This document shows positions 14,252-23,620 of a stretch of DNA of 64,000 nt, piece after piece (within the stretch, counting starts at the first letter, position 1; the number at the start of each line of letters is the position of its first letter). Both the position numbers and the translations under genes were made by a program. The stretch lies in assembly GCF_014647795.1 (NCBI RefSeq), contig NZ_BMPW01000014.1:186001-250000 (forward strand). The letters run 5' to 3'. Source of the stretch: Actinoplanes campanulatus (GTDB lineage: Bacteria > Actinomycetota > Actinomycetes > Mycobacteriales > Micromonosporaceae). Under the pieces are notes generated by a model. The model saw only the letters and a list, made by a program, of their open reading frames with translations, searched no databases and had not been told where the DNA came from.

Positions 14252-14317
14252 GCTGGGCGCACACGAAAAGCGCCGCTTGTAGCCGCTGGGCGCACACGAA
14301 AAGCGTTGTGTGTGCGC
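14252..14317. repeat. 21-bp direct repeat and CGCACAC hairpin
   Basis: GCTGGGCGCACACGAAAAGCG occurs at 14252-14272 and 14286-14306. The second copy also pairs GCGCACAC (14290-14297) with GTGTGCGC (14310-14317). Possibly a terminator-like element related to the hairpins at 10084 and 38411. Confidence 0.6.
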
Positions 14318-14459
14318 TGACCACGGGCATTGGCCGGGCCAGCGCGCACGCATGCCGTGACGTGTGCGCCTACCCGCACCAAGAGGGCCGAGGGCGACGC
14401 CCACCGCGACCGCACAACGGGCTATAGCATGACAATCTGGGCGCGCCTACCGGGCCGGG

Positions 14460-14616
14460 ACCGGCGGCAGGAGCGGAACCGGGGCGGCGTCCGGCCCGCC
14501 GGACCACCGATCTGAGCCCGGCGGGGGCGGCACAGGCTGGAGTAGGCAGCGAGATCGCGCGGCAGGGCGGAACGGCCCAGAAAAGGACGGAACGGGCGTT
14601 GCGCGTACCGGAAGAA
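14460..14616 (+). repeat. Dispersed intergenic repeat family, copy B
   Basis: ACCGGCGGCAG ... GGACCACCGATCTGAGCCCG (14501-14520) ... GGCAGGGCGGAACGGCC ... GCGTACCGGAAGAA. No 64-bp insert. It ends one base before the stop codon of the convergent-facing exonuclease-family gene (14618). Confidence 0.75.
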
Positions 14617-14617
14617 T

Positions 14618-15610
14618 CTAACCGGCCGGGAGGGTGAGGGAGGCGAGGACCGCGCGGTGGTCGGAGCCGCGCACGGTGTGCACCTCGACGTCGCGCACCC
14701 CGATCCGTTCGTCGGCCAGCACGTGGTCGATGGTCACCAGCCCGCGGGATCCGTCGAAGGACGGCCAGGTGGTGGTGAGGCCCTCCCCCACGGCGTCGGC
14801 CGCGTCGCGGTAGCCGGTGCCGATCAGGTCGCGCAGCTCCGCGTGGTCGAGGGTGGCGTTGAAGTCGCCGAGCAGGATGGGCGGCGGGCCGTCCGTCCCG
14901 GCGTGCGGCTGTTCCCGCAGGTCGGCGCTCCAGCGGGGGTACATCTCCGGGCCGACCGGCGCCAGCGGATGCACCGATTCGACGTGCACGGCGACGGCGC
15001 CGGGTGGCTGGATCGTCGCGTACGCCTGCTGAAAGCCACCGTCGTTGCGGCGGGTCGCCCGGGTGAGCATCGGGTGGCGGGAGTAGAGGCCGGAGCCGCC
15101 CGCGTCGTACGCCGGGGAAAGCTGCTGGTGGGGCAGCAGCTCGCCGATGCCGGCCGCTTTCAGGGCCGCCTCGCCGTCCGGGGTGAACTCCTGTACGGCG
15201 AGCACGGCCACGTCGTTGTCCCGGACGAGCTGGACGATCTGCGCCGGGTCGGCCTCGCCGTACAGGGTGTTGAGGGTGAGCACCCGCAGCGCGACCCCCT
15301 CGGCCGGGCCCTTGTCGAAGTCCGGCACGGCCCGGGGCAGCACGCAGGCGCCCATCCCGGCGGCGACCAGCCCGGCCACCGCGGCGGCCCGCCACCGTTT
15401 GGCGGCCAGCGCGGCGAGCAGCGGGATCAGGGTCGCGGCGGCGACGTACGGCGTGGCGGCGAACAGCGTGATCAGCGGACCGCGTTCGAGCCCGAAGGCC
15501 CGGCCCACCAGCCAGAGGGCACCGGGCGTCAGGAGCAGCCAGATCGCCACGGACAGGGCGGTGCGGCCCCGGCTCGGGCGTTTCCCGGGCGGCGCATCGG
15601 TGACGGTCAT
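14618..15610 (-). CDS. Membrane-anchored endonuclease/exonuclease/phosphatase-family protein
   Basis: 330 aa. Three N-terminal TM helices (about 18-40, 45-68, 74-92) then an extracytoplasmic EEP domain: RVLTLNTLYGEADPAQI near 110, VQEFTPDGEAAL near 138, GLYSRHPML near 175, ILLGDFNATLDHAEL near 245 and the final SDHRAVLASL near 316. These correspond to metal-binding Asn/Glu/Asp and the catalytic His of the DNase I / phosphatase fold. Substrate (DNA, sphingomyelin, phosphoinositide) unknown; the common annotation is 'endonuclease/exonuclease/phosphatase family'. Confidence 0.85.
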   Translation of the reverse strand: MTVTDAPPGKRPSRGRTALSVAIWLLLTPGALWLVGRAFGLERGPLITLFAATPYVAAATLIPLLAALAAKRWRAAAVAGLVAAGMGACVLPRAVPDFDKGPAEGVALRVLTLNTLYGEADPAQIVQLVRDNDVAVLAVQEFTPDGEAALKAAGIGELLPHQQLSPAYDAGGSGLYSRHPMLTRATRRNDGGFQQAYATIQPPGAVAVHVESVHPLAPVGPEMYPRWSADLREQPHAGTDGPPPILLGDFNATLDHAELRDLIGTGYRDAADAVGEGLTTTWPSFDGSRGLVTIDHVLADERIGVRDVEVHTVRGSDHRAVLASLTLPAG

Positions 15611-15752
15611 GGCCGCGAAACTACCGAGCCCGCCTTACAGGAGCCTGTGACAGCGGCCGAAGTCACAACGCTCGTTGCCTCTCGGGGCCAATCCGGGCAC
15701 CGGGGTTCAGCGCTCCCGGCGACCGTGCCGAAGTGATTCCTCGGGGGTGCGC

Positions 15753-17852
15753 ATGTCTCTGCTCCGGACCGGACTGTTCGCGCTGGCGTACGCCGTGGCC
15801 ACGGTCGCCGGCCGGCAGACCGTCATGGACGACACCAACCTGAGCATGGTGTGGCCCGCGGCCGGGGTGCTGGTGCTGTGGTTCTGCGCGCAACGGCACT
15901 CGCGTACCTTCGCCGTGGACGTCGCCGCGCTGGTCGCGGTCACGGTCACGGTCAACCTGGCCACGGGCGCGAGCGGCCGCTTCGTGGTGGTCGTCGTGCT
16001 CGCCAATCTCTGCCAGGTCGCGCTCACGCTGGTGCTGCTGCGCCGATGGCAGCCGGCGCAGTGGCAGGCGGACGGTCAACTGGGCCTCGCCCGGCCCCGT
16101 GACCTGTGGATCCTGCTGGCCGCCACGATCGCCGGCACCGGTCTGGGCGCCGTCGTGGGCGCCGCGGGGATGTGGCTGATCAACGGGAACGTCTCGGTGG
16201 CCAGTGGCGCGGTGTGGCTGATCCGCAACGCCGCCGGTGTGCTGCTGATCGTCCCGGCCGGGCTGCGGTTGCGCCGCCTCCCGGGCTGGACGCCGTGGTG
16301 GCGGGCGGTCCCCTGGTGGCGTTCGGCGGAGTGCGCGGCCCTGATCGCCGGCTCGGTGCTGGCGTACTGGTTCACGTTCGTCGTCCTGAACGGCCTGCCG
16401 GTGGCCTTCACCCTGATCGCGCTCACGATCTGGGCCGGGCTGCGGATGCCGACCACCTTCGTGGCCCTGCACGGCCTGGTGGCGGGCGCCGTGGCCGTGG
16501 TGTTCACCCTCGCCGGCCCCGGGCCGTTCGCCGGCATCACCGGACACGCCCCACGGGCGCTGGTGGCACAGCTGTTCGTCAGCATGATCGCGGTGATCGG
16601 CCTGGTCCTCGCGCTGGGCCGGGACGAACGGCAGGCGCTGCTGCGGCAGCTCACCGAGGACAAGGCGGACCTGGCCCAGCAGAAGGACCAGGCCCAGCGG
16701 CACGGCCAGTTGCTGAGCGCGATCATCGACTCGATGACCGACGGGGTCACCGTGGTCGAGGCCGACGGCCGGGTGGTGCTGCGCAACGCGGCCCTGGCCC
16801 GGCTGCTGGGTGGCCGGATCAGCCCGAACGACCGGGTCGCCAGCACCTCCTTCTACGGGCTGTACCACCTCGACGGCCGGCCGATGGCCGACCACGAGAC
16901 GGTGAACGCGCGCGTGCTGGCCGGCGAGGACCGGGCCTGGATCGAGATGCTGCTGCGCAACCCGGAGGTGCCGGAGGGCCGGATCGTCACCGCCACCGGC
17001 ACCCGCCTGTTCGACGCGCAGGGCGCTCCGCTCGCCGTCGTGGTGCTGCACGACGCGACCGCCGAACGGCGGCACCGGGACGAGCTCACCGCGTTCGCCG
17101 GGGTGGTCGCCCACGATCTCCAGAACCCGCTGATGGCCATGCGCGCCTGGACCGAGGCGGCCGCCGACGCGCTCCAGGACGTGCCGCCGCACCCGATGGT
17201 CAGCGAGGCGGAGAGCAGCCTGCTGCGCGCGCAGCGGGCCGGCGCCCGGATGCGGGCCCTGATCGACGATCTGCTCGCCTACACCACGGCCCGGGACGCC
17301 ACCGTCCGGCCGGTCGCGCTCGACCTGGAACGCCTGGTCACCGACATCGCCTCGGCGCGGGTCGATGCCGCGAGCGCCGCCGGCGGCCTGGTGCCGCGCT
17401 TCACGATCAACACCCCACATCAGGTGTACGGGGACCCGCCCCTGATCCGGCAGTTGCTGGACAACCTGATCGGCAACGCGATCAAGTACACGGCCGGGGA
17501 CGTCGTACCGGCCGTCACCGTCACGTCGGCCGTGCAGGACGACCGCATCGCGGTGACGGTGGCCGACAACGGCGTCGGCATCCCGGCCGGCCAGCACGAG
17601 GCGATCTTCGGCAACTTCCACCGGGCGCACACCGGCTCCTCGTTCGCCGGCACCGGGCTCGGGCTGAGCATCTGCCAGCGCATCGTCCATCGGCACGGCG
17701 GCGTGATCAGCGCGGCCGACGACCCCGGTGGCGGCTCCCGGTTCACCTTCACGCTGTCGCCGGTGCCGCCCGGGAGCGCCGGACCGGTTCACCCGGCCGA
17801 GACCCGGCACGGGCTGTCCGGCCGCCCGCATTCACCCGATCCACACCCCTGA
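15753..17852 (+). CDS. Sensor histidine kinase with MASE1-type membrane domain
   Basis: About 699 aa. Residues 1-290 hold eight or so TM helices (WPAAGVLVLWF, NAAGVLLIVPAGL, MPTTFVALHGLVAG) typical of MASE1; a coiled coil (RDERQALLRQLTEDKADLAQ) near 290-315; a PAS domain 318-440 (IIDSMTDGVTVVEADGRVVL); HisKA with phospho-acceptor His in VVAHDLQNPLMAM near 453; HATPase N box DNLIGNAIKY near 570, DNGVGIP near 606 and GTGLGLSICQRIVHRHGG near 634. ATG 15753 chosen over the longer upstream frame. No response regulator is adjacent; the next gene, 57 bases on, encodes a CHAT protein. Confidence 0.88.
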   Translation: MSLLRTGLFALAYAVATVAGRQTVMDDTNLSMVWPAAGVLVLWFCAQRHSRTFAVDVAALVAVTVTVNLATGASGRFVVVVVLANLCQVALTLVLLRRWQPAQWQADGQLGLARPRDLWILLAATIAGTGLGAVVGAAGMWLINGNVSVASGAVWLIRNAAGVLLIVPAGLRLRRLPGWTPWWRAVPWWRSAECAALIAGSVLAYWFTFVVLNGLPVAFTLIALTIWAGLRMPTTFVALHGLVAGAVAVVFTLAGPGPFAGITGHAPRALVAQLFVSMIAVIGLVLALGRDERQALLRQLTEDKADLAQQKDQAQRHGQLLSAIIDSMTDGVTVVEADGRVVLRNAALARLLGGRISPNDRVASTSFYGLYHLDGRPMADHETVNARVLAGEDRAWIEMLLRNPEVPEGRIVTATGTRLFDAQGAPLAVVVLHDATAERRHRDELTAFAGVVAHDLQNPLMAMRAWTEAAADALQDVPPHPMVSEAESSLLRAQRAGARMRALIDDLLAYTTARDATVRPVALDLERLVTDIASARVDAASAAGGLVPRFTINTPHQVYGDPPLIRQLLDNLIGNAIKYTAGDVVPAVTVTSAVQDDRIAVTVADNGVGIPAGQHEAIFGNFHRAHTGSSFAGTGLGLSICQRIVHRHGGVISAADDPGGGSRFTFTLSPVPPGSAGPVHPAETRHGLSGRPHSPDPHP

Positions 17853-17909
17853 CGCGTTTCCGGTCCGTCAGTACCCGGCGTCCGACGACACGGCGCGAGA
17901 GGGACACGG

Positions 17910-20897
17910 ATGCCGGAGAACGACGCGAACACCGCCCTGGCCGCCCTGCGCGACTGGTGGCAACGGGTCACGGACGGCGAGACCGTCTCCGGCCCCGAAC
18001 TCGACGCGGTGATCAGCCGGGGGCGGCCCGCCCTGGCCGTGGACACCGGCGGTGAGGCGCACCGGCTGCTCGCGATCGCCCTCCACGAGCGGTGGAACCG
18101 CGCCCGTACCAGCTTCGACGACGCCGGCCGGGCCATCGGCCTCTGGCAGCACGTCCTCGACCGCACGCCGGAGGACCCGGTCGCCGCCTTCTTCTGCGGC
18201 ACTCTCGTCACCTTCCTGGCCGAGCGCACCCGCGACCGGGCCGACATCGCGCGGGCCGTGCACCTCGCGGACATCGCCACCCGGACCCTCGACAACGACG
18301 CCGCCTGGCATCTGTCCGGGCGGGCCCACCTGGTGCGGGCCTTCTCCGGCGGGCAGCAGGACGGTCTCGCCGTGGCGCTCGACCGGTTCGCCGAGGCCCT
18401 GCGGCGCGACCCCGGAGATCAACTGCGCTGCGAGATCGCCCGCGAACAGCTACGGGCCGCGTTCGCCCGGTACGGCCGCGACGAACTCGACCGCGACGAG
18501 TTCCACGGCTACGTCGACCTCGGATACGCCGTGCTCGACGCCCCCGGCGACGCCACCCTGGGCGACCAGGCGCTGCTGGCCGGGACCCTGGCCATGGTGG
18601 AGATCGGCATCGCCGTGCCGGAGGGCCGCGCCCACGACTTCAGCCGGGTCCGGGCCCTGCTCGCCCGGTACCGCGACGTGGACCTGCCCGACCCGCACCT
18701 GCGCGCCGAACTCGCCGCGGCCCAGGCGATCCTGGACAACATCGCCGGCACCACCGGCGACCTCGACCGCGGCGTCGGCCCTCTCACCCGCCTCGCCCGG
18801 AGCGACCGCTTCCCCGAGCGGAATCGCGCCGTGATAGCCGACGCGCTCGCCATCCTGCGCGGCAACCGGGCCGTTCAGGAGGGCGATCTGGCCGCGTTCG
18901 AGAGCGCCCTGACCGCATTCGAGAACGCGTCCGATCCGACCCTGAACGGCTTCGCCGCGGTTCTTTCCGCGCGCCGCGAGGCGCTGCGGCTGATCGAGGA
19001 GGGTGACGAGTTGGAGGCGGCCGCCGTGATGTACGCCGCCCGCGAGGCGCTGCCCACCGGCGATCCCGCGTTCGACCTGCTGCGCGATCTTCTCGGCGGC
19101 GCCGTCACCGGGGACGGCACCGGCGCCCCGTTCACGGCGGCCGCCCGTTCCGTCACGCTCACCACGGCGGTGCGCGCCGCCGCCCGCAGCGATGACACGG
19201 CCGCCCTGGGCCGGCTAGCCGCTGAGGCCGGCGAGCTGCTCGGCCACATCCCGGACGACTACCCGATGCTCAAGATCCCGGCTTACCAGGCCGCGGGCGC
19301 CGCCGAGGAGGAGGTGGCCCGACGCGACCCGGCACGCGGTGCGGCCGCGCGGGCGGCCGCCCACTACGCCGCCGCCCGCACGCTCGCCGGCGGACCGCAT
19401 CATCCACTCTGGCCACAGCTGACCGTGGCGCACGGCCGGAGCCTGCGTCTCGGCGGCCACCCCGACCGGGCCGGCAGCCGGGCACTGGGCCGGTCCGCCC
19501 TGGTCGCGCTCACCTGGCAGGCGCTGATCCAGGCGGACACCGGGCATGCCCTCGAATGGGCGGCCACCGCGGACCGCCACGTGCGGACCGTCGCCGCATG
19601 GTGCGCCGAGGACGCCGCCGCCGACGACCTGGTGGCGGTCCTCGACGCCGGTCGAGGGCTCGCCCTGCACGCCGCCACGGCGTCCCGCTCGATGCCCGAG
19701 CGGCTCATCGCCGCCGGACACCCCGATCTCGCCACCGCCTGGCGGGAGACGAGCGGTGCCGGTGACTCACCCGACGACAATCTGCGGGTACGCGCGATGC
19801 ACGCCCTCACCGCGGACTCGGATGTGCTCGCCACCCCGGATCCGGCCGGGATCCGGCAGTCGCTGACCGCGGTCGGCGCGGACGCGCTGGTCTACCTGGT
19901 CGCGGCCGACGACGACCGGACCGGCCTGGCGGTGATCGTGCCGGCGACCGGCCCGGTCCACGTGCTGCCCCTGCCGGATCTGGCCGCCGGCCGGGCCGTC
20001 GGCGGATGGATCGAGTCCGGCCGGGACCTGGTGCCGGAGGACGACGACGGTCAGGACTCGTTCGACGACGTCTGCCGGTGGGCGTGGACCGCGTGCATGG
20101 GGCCGCTCACCGCGTTCACCGACCGGTGGCGGCTGGACCGGCCGGCCCGGCTGGTGCTGATCCCGACCGGCGCGCTGACCCTGGTCCCGTGGCACGCCGC
20201 CCGGTACGACGACGGCACCGGCCGCCACCACGCGATCGAACGGCTGGTCGTGTCGTACAGCGTCTCGGCCCGGATGTTCCGGGACACCGCCGGGATGCCG
20301 CTGCGGTCCCCGGAGTCGGCGCTGATCGTCGGCGACCCCCGCGGCGATCTGCGGTACGCCGCCGAGGAGGCGCGCGACGTGCACCGCGACTTCCATCCCG
20401 GCGGCACGCTGCTGGGCAGGGCCACCCGGGACGACGTGCTCGACTGGATCGCCAAGCCGGGCCGCGGCCCGTCGCTGCTGCACCTGGCCTGCCACGGCCA
20501 CGTCGACCAGGACCGTCCGGCGGAGGCGAGCCTGGCCCTGGCCGACGGTGACCTGCCGGTGCTGGAACTGCTGGCCCGGGCCCGCTCGGCCGGGCTCGAC
20601 CTGGACCGGGTGGTGCTGTCCGCCTGCTCCACCGGGGCGGTCGGCTCGCTGCACGACGAGGCGGTCAGCCTGGCGACGGCGTTCCTGGCCGGTGGCGCGC
20701 ACACCGTCTTCGGCTCCCTGTGGCCGGTTCCGGACGAAGGCACGGCACGGCTGATGTACGCCATGCACCGCCACCTGTCGGTGGACGGCCACGCCCCGGT
20801 GGACGCGCTGCGGCTGGCCCAGCTCGCCGTGCTGGGCGACCTGGACGAGGACGACGACGATCACGGGTGGGCGGCCTTCGTACATCTCGGCCGTTGA
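17910..20897 (+). CDS. CHAT-domain protein with alpha-solenoid (TPR-like) N-terminus
   Basis: 995 aa. Residues 1-620 are helical with repeated Ala/Leu/Arg-rich hairpins suggestive of TPRs. The C-terminal ~330 residues are a CHAT (caspase-HetF-associated TPR) domain: RLVLIPTGALTLVPWHAA near 744, LIVGDPRGDLRYAAEEA near 803, a candidate His in LLHLACHGHVDQ near 857 and Cys in VVLSACSTGAVGSLHDEAVS near 904, followed by FLAGGAHTVFGSLWPVPD. The His/Cys dyad is intact, so peptidase activity is plausible. It follows the histidine kinase closely, suggesting co-transcription. Confidence 0.88.
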   Translation: MPENDANTALAALRDWWQRVTDGETVSGPELDAVISRGRPALAVDTGGEAHRLLAIALHERWNRARTSFDDAGRAIGLWQHVLDRTPEDPVAAFFCGTLVTFLAERTRDRADIARAVHLADIATRTLDNDAAWHLSGRAHLVRAFSGGQQDGLAVALDRFAEALRRDPGDQLRCEIAREQLRAAFARYGRDELDRDEFHGYVDLGYAVLDAPGDATLGDQALLAGTLAMVEIGIAVPEGRAHDFSRVRALLARYRDVDLPDPHLRAELAAAQAILDNIAGTTGDLDRGVGPLTRLARSDRFPERNRAVIADALAILRGNRAVQEGDLAAFESALTAFENASDPTLNGFAAVLSARREALRLIEEGDELEAAAVMYAAREALPTGDPAFDLLRDLLGGAVTGDGTGAPFTAAARSVTLTTAVRAAARSDDTAALGRLAAEAGELLGHIPDDYPMLKIPAYQAAGAAEEEVARRDPARGAAARAAAHYAAARTLAGGPHHPLWPQLTVAHGRSLRLGGHPDRAGSRALGRSALVALTWQALIQADTGHALEWAATADRHVRTVAAWCAEDAAADDLVAVLDAGRGLALHAATASRSMPERLIAAGHPDLATAWRETSGAGDSPDDNLRVRAMHALTADSDVLATPDPAGIRQSLTAVGADALVYLVAADDDRTGLAVIVPATGPVHVLPLPDLAAGRAVGGWIESGRDLVPEDDDGQDSFDDVCRWAWTACMGPLTAFTDRWRLDRPARLVLIPTGALTLVPWHAARYDDGTGRHHAIERLVVSYSVSARMFRDTAGMPLRSPESALIVGDPRGDLRYAAEEARDVHRDFHPGGTLLGRATRDDVLDWIAKPGRGPSLLHLACHGHVDQDRPAEASLALADGDLPVLELLARARSAGLDLDRVVLSACSTGAVGSLHDEAVSLATAFLAGGAHTVFGSLWPVPDEGTARLMYAMHRHLSVDGHAPVDALRLAQLAVLGDLDEDDDDHGWAAFVHLGR

Positions 20898-20945
20898 CGC
20901 ACCCGGATCGCTCCCGGGCGGAACGGCCGGCGACACCCGGCGAGC

Positions 20946-22796
20946 GTGACCGTGAACCCCATGACCGCTCCGTCGCCTGCCGTTGACCTCACCGCTCTCG
21001 GTGTCGTGCCGAGCTTCACCGACGCGTTCGGTGTCGAGCGGATGCCGGCCGAGCCGACCCGCCTGGCCCTGGCCGAGCGGTTCCGGCGCAGCAGCCTGCT
21101 GGCGGCGGAGCCGCTCGTGGCCACCCCGGGCCGCCACCATCCGGCCCTGTACGGCACGCTGCGCCACGAGGACGGCACGACGACCCGGGTCACCGGCACC
21201 GTGGACCGGGCCGGCTACCACACGCTGACCGCCGACGACGGCACGGTACGCCAGGTGCTCGCCGCCGAGGAGCACCTGCCGCAGCCGCCGCGGACCGCCG
21301 GCCTGGCCGTGCAGCTGTACGCCGCCCGGACCCGCGACTCGTGGGGCATCGGCGACTTCCGGGACCTGGCGTACCTCGCCCGGTCGGTGGCGGCGCGCGG
21401 CGCGGGCGTGCTGCTGGTCAGCCCGGTGCACGCGATGGCCCCGGTCCGTCCGGCGCCGAACTCGCCGTACAGCCCGGCCAGCCGGCAGTGGCTGAACGTG
21501 CTGCACATCGCCCCCGGTGACGCTCCCGGCGCCGAGCGGGCCGACCTGGCCGACCTGGCCGCGACGGGCCGGGCGCTGAACGCCGTCCGGCGCATCGACC
21601 GGGACGCGGTGTCCCGGATCAAGCAGGAGGCGCTGGCCCGGATCTGGGCGGTGGTCCGCGACGACGAGCCGGCCGAGTTCCGGGACTGGGCGGCCGGCCA
21701 CGGCGACGACCTGCGCGCGTTCGCGACGTGGACGGTGCTGGCCGAGACCCACGGCGGCGACTGGCGCGCGTGGCCCGCGGGGTACGCGCACCCGCTGGCC
21801 CCGGCGGTGACCGCGTTCGCCGACCAGCACGCCGACCGGGTGCGTTTCCACATGTGGTGCCAGTGGGTCGCGGACCGGCAGCTCGCGGTGGCCTGCCACA
21901 GCGGGGTGACGATCTGCCTGGACGCCGCGGTCGGTTTCGACTTCGGTTCGGCGGACGCCTGGCTCTATCAGGATCTGCTGGCCCTGGACTTCGAGGTGGG
22001 CTGCCCGGCCGACCCGTGGAACCGGGAGGGCCAGCGCTGGGGCCTGCCGCCGTTCGACCCGCACGCCCTCACCGCGGCCGGGTTCGCGCCGCTGCGGAAC
22101 CTGGTCCGGTCGGCGCTGCGGCACGCCGGGGCGCTGCGCATCGACCATGTCATGCAGCTGTGGCGGCTGTTCTGGGTGCCGGCCGGCGGCCGGGTCGCCG
22201 ACGGCGCCTACGTGCGGTACCCGGTGGACGCGCTGCTCGCCGTGGTGCGCATCGAGGCGTGCCGGGCCGGCGCGTGGATCGTCGGCGAGGACATCGGCAC
22301 GGTCGCCGGGGAGGTCCGCGAGACGATGGCGGCGATCGGCATGCTCGGCTACCGCACCGAGACCGGTGACCGCTGCGCGTGGAACCCGGAGAACACGGTC
22401 GGCGCGACCGGCACCCACGACCAGGCCACCATCGCCGGCATCCTGACCCGCTCCGACGAGCGGGACATGGCCGGCATCGGCAAGCAGTTCGACGCCGCCG
22501 ACATCGAGCGGGCCCGCGACGAGCTGCGGCGCGACGCCGGCATCGAGCAGGCGGCGCCGGTCGGGCCGGAGCAGATCCGTACGGCGGTGCTGGCCCAGCA
22601 CCGGCGGCTGGCGGCCTGCCCGTCCCGGATCGCGCTGGCCACCCTGGACGACGCCGCCGGGGTCGCCGAGCGGCCCAACATGCCGGGCACCATCGACGAG
22701 TACCCGAACTGGCGGATCGCCCTGCCCGCTCCGGTCGAGGATCTGCTGGCCGCCCCGCTGGCCCGCGATCTGCTCGCCGAGCTGACCAGAAGGTGA
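20946..22796 (+). CDS. malQ: 4-alpha-glucanotransferase
   Basis: 616 aa GH77 amylomaltase: transfers alpha-1,4-glucan segments between malto-oligosaccharides in glycogen/maltose metabolism. Family signs are SWGIGDFRDL near 130, SPYSPASRQWLNVLHI near 175, the nucleophile Asp in LRIDHVMQLWRLFWVP near 398, acid/base Glu in GEDIGTV near 446 and third Asp in TGTHDQATIAG near 488; FPNWRIAL-type ending (YPNWRIALP). GTG 20946 and ATG 20961 are both possible starts. Follows the CHAT gene by 48 bases with no visible terminator. Confidence 0.93.
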   Translation: MTVNPMTAPSPAVDLTALGVVPSFTDAFGVERMPAEPTRLALAERFRRSSLLAAEPLVATPGRHHPALYGTLRHEDGTTTRVTGTVDRAGYHTLTADDGTVRQVLAAEEHLPQPPRTAGLAVQLYAARTRDSWGIGDFRDLAYLARSVAARGAGVLLVSPVHAMAPVRPAPNSPYSPASRQWLNVLHIAPGDAPGAERADLADLAATGRALNAVRRIDRDAVSRIKQEALARIWAVVRDDEPAEFRDWAAGHGDDLRAFATWTVLAETHGGDWRAWPAGYAHPLAPAVTAFADQHADRVRFHMWCQWVADRQLAVACHSGVTICLDAAVGFDFGSADAWLYQDLLALDFEVGCPADPWNREGQRWGLPPFDPHALTAAGFAPLRNLVRSALRHAGALRIDHVMQLWRLFWVPAGGRVADGAYVRYPVDALLAVVRIEACRAGAWIVGEDIGTVAGEVRETMAAIGMLGYRTETGDRCAWNPENTVGATGTHDQATIAGILTRSDERDMAGIGKQFDAADIERARDELRRDAGIEQAAPVGPEQIRTAVLAQHRRLAACPSRIALATLDDAAGVAERPNMPGTIDEYPNWRIALPAPVEDLLAAPLARDLLAELTRR

Positions 22797-22931
22797 GAAC
22801 CCGCCGTCACCGGGGCAGCCGGGCCCCGAACGAGGAGGAGCGGCGTCGCTGAAGGCGAGCTTCGGCACCGACGGGCAGCCCGGCTCGTACACCGATGTGG
22901 ACTCGTCGGCAGGCTCCGGTGGCCGCCTGAC
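22797..22931. other. Short intergenic stretch after malQ
   Basis: 135 bp between malQ and the convergent DUF3040-like gene. A GTG overlapping the malQ stop opens only a 19-codon Arg-rich frame; I do not consider it a gene. Confidence 0.4.
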
Positions 22932-23189
22932 TCACCAGCGACGGCGGCGGCGGGCGTCGACGGCCGCCGCCGTGACGGCGAGCGCGACCACCGCGAGGGT
23001 GAGCAGCACCCCGGCGGTCCCCCAGGCGACCATCGCCACCGACAGCAGCGCCCACACCACGCCGCCGACCACCGCGACGGCGGCGCGGGTGGTGCGTGAC
23101 CAGCGGCGCCGGCCCGCCAGGGAGGGATAGTCGGCGGTCAGGCCCGCCACGATCTGCTCGAACTCGCGTTGCCTGTCACCGGTTCCCAT
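22932..23189 (-). CDS. DUF3040-family small membrane protein
   Basis: 85 aa. N-terminal QREFEQIVAGLTADYPSL is the DUF3040 signature helix, followed by two TM helices (about 36-56 and 58-78) and a basic tail (DARRRRRW). ATG 23189 is preceded by GGAAGGTGA; a longer frame to 23252 lacks such a site. Function unknown; these proteins are common and probably structural membrane proteins of actinobacteria. Confidence 0.75.
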   Translation of the reverse strand: MGTGDRQREFEQIVAGLTADYPSLAGRRRWSRTTRAAVAVVGGVVWALLSVAMVAWGTAGVLLTLAVVALAVTAAAVDARRRRRW

Positions 23190-23273
23190 GGCGTCACCTT
23201 CCCGTGCTAGACCCGGCCCACCAGCGACCATTGTCCCCCTCCGGCGGGACATGTGTGCGGCCGCGGTCAGGTG

Positions 23274-23293
23274 GTTTCGGGCTACCCCGAAAC
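23274..23293. terminator. Hairpin at the end of the ABM-domain gene
   Basis: GTTTCGGG (23274-23281) / CCCGAAAC (23286-23293), loop CTAC, overlapping the stop codon of the minus-strand gene. Could terminate that transcript or the facing one. Confidence 0.4.
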
Positions 23294-23620
23294 GGGCGGC
23301 GCGATGCGGCCTCCGCCCACGTCGCCGACCTCGCGGTAGTGCCGGACCCGCAGTGGAGCCAGCAGGTATTCCTCCTCGCCGGGAAGCATGACCGGGGCGT
23401 CGCGCCAGGCCGGCCCGGCGAAGGCGGCGAGCGCTTCCTCGTCGCGCCAGCGGGACACGTAGACGAGTTCGCCCGCCTCGTCGTCGACGAGCACCCGGTG
23501 GCTCAGCAGGCCCGGGTTCTCACCGGGGAAGGCGGTCACCGCGGCCACGATGTAGTCGGTGAACGCGGCCATCCTGCCGGGCACGACCCGGGCGGTCGAG
23601 GTGCGGACGATGACGCTCAC
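23282..23620 (-). CDS. Antibiotic biosynthesis monooxygenase (ABM) domain protein
   Basis: 112 aa. Ferredoxin-like ABM fold: SVIVRTSTARVVPGRMAAF, then PGLLSHRVLVDDEAGELVYVSRWRDEEAL, ending with a short beta strand VRHYREV. Members are cofactor-free monooxygenases or haem-degrading proteins, but many are uncharacterised. GTG at 23620 overlaps the SRPBCC stop by four bases (GTGA), so the two are translationally coupled. A frame extending to 23833 is rejected because it would overlap the SRPBCC gene. Confidence 0.75.
   Translation of the reverse strand: MSVIVRTSTARVVPGRMAAFTDYIVAAVTAFPGENPGLLSHRVLVDDEAGELVYVSRWRDEEALAAFAGPAWRDAPVMLPGEEEYLLAPLRVRHYREVGDVGGGRIAPPVSG

Larger units (their letters stand above)
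14002..14617. other. 616-bp intergenic region
   Basis: Holds the SPFH promoter side (14002-14060), a frame at about 14055-14280 that reads like a degraded coding tail (KPALGDWAGTKATGVTMVNL) but has no start, the 21-bp direct repeat and hairpin at 14252-14317, and dispersed-repeat copy B at 14460-14616. No intact gene is supported. Confidence 0.5.

Noticed and set aside
14055-14280. Possible small coding gene (frame reading KPALGDWAGTKATGVTMVNL).
   Set aside because: No start codon with a ribosome site, and the frame ends in a run of repeats; at most a relic.
15663-17831. Long minus-strand frame opposite the histidine kinase.
   Set aside because: Antisense shadow of a well-conserved kinase; no recognisable domain.
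19767-22892. 1041-codon minus-strand frame opposite CHAT and malQ genes.
   Set aside because: Antisense of two conserved proteins; composition (Arg/Gly/His-rich) lacks domain signals.
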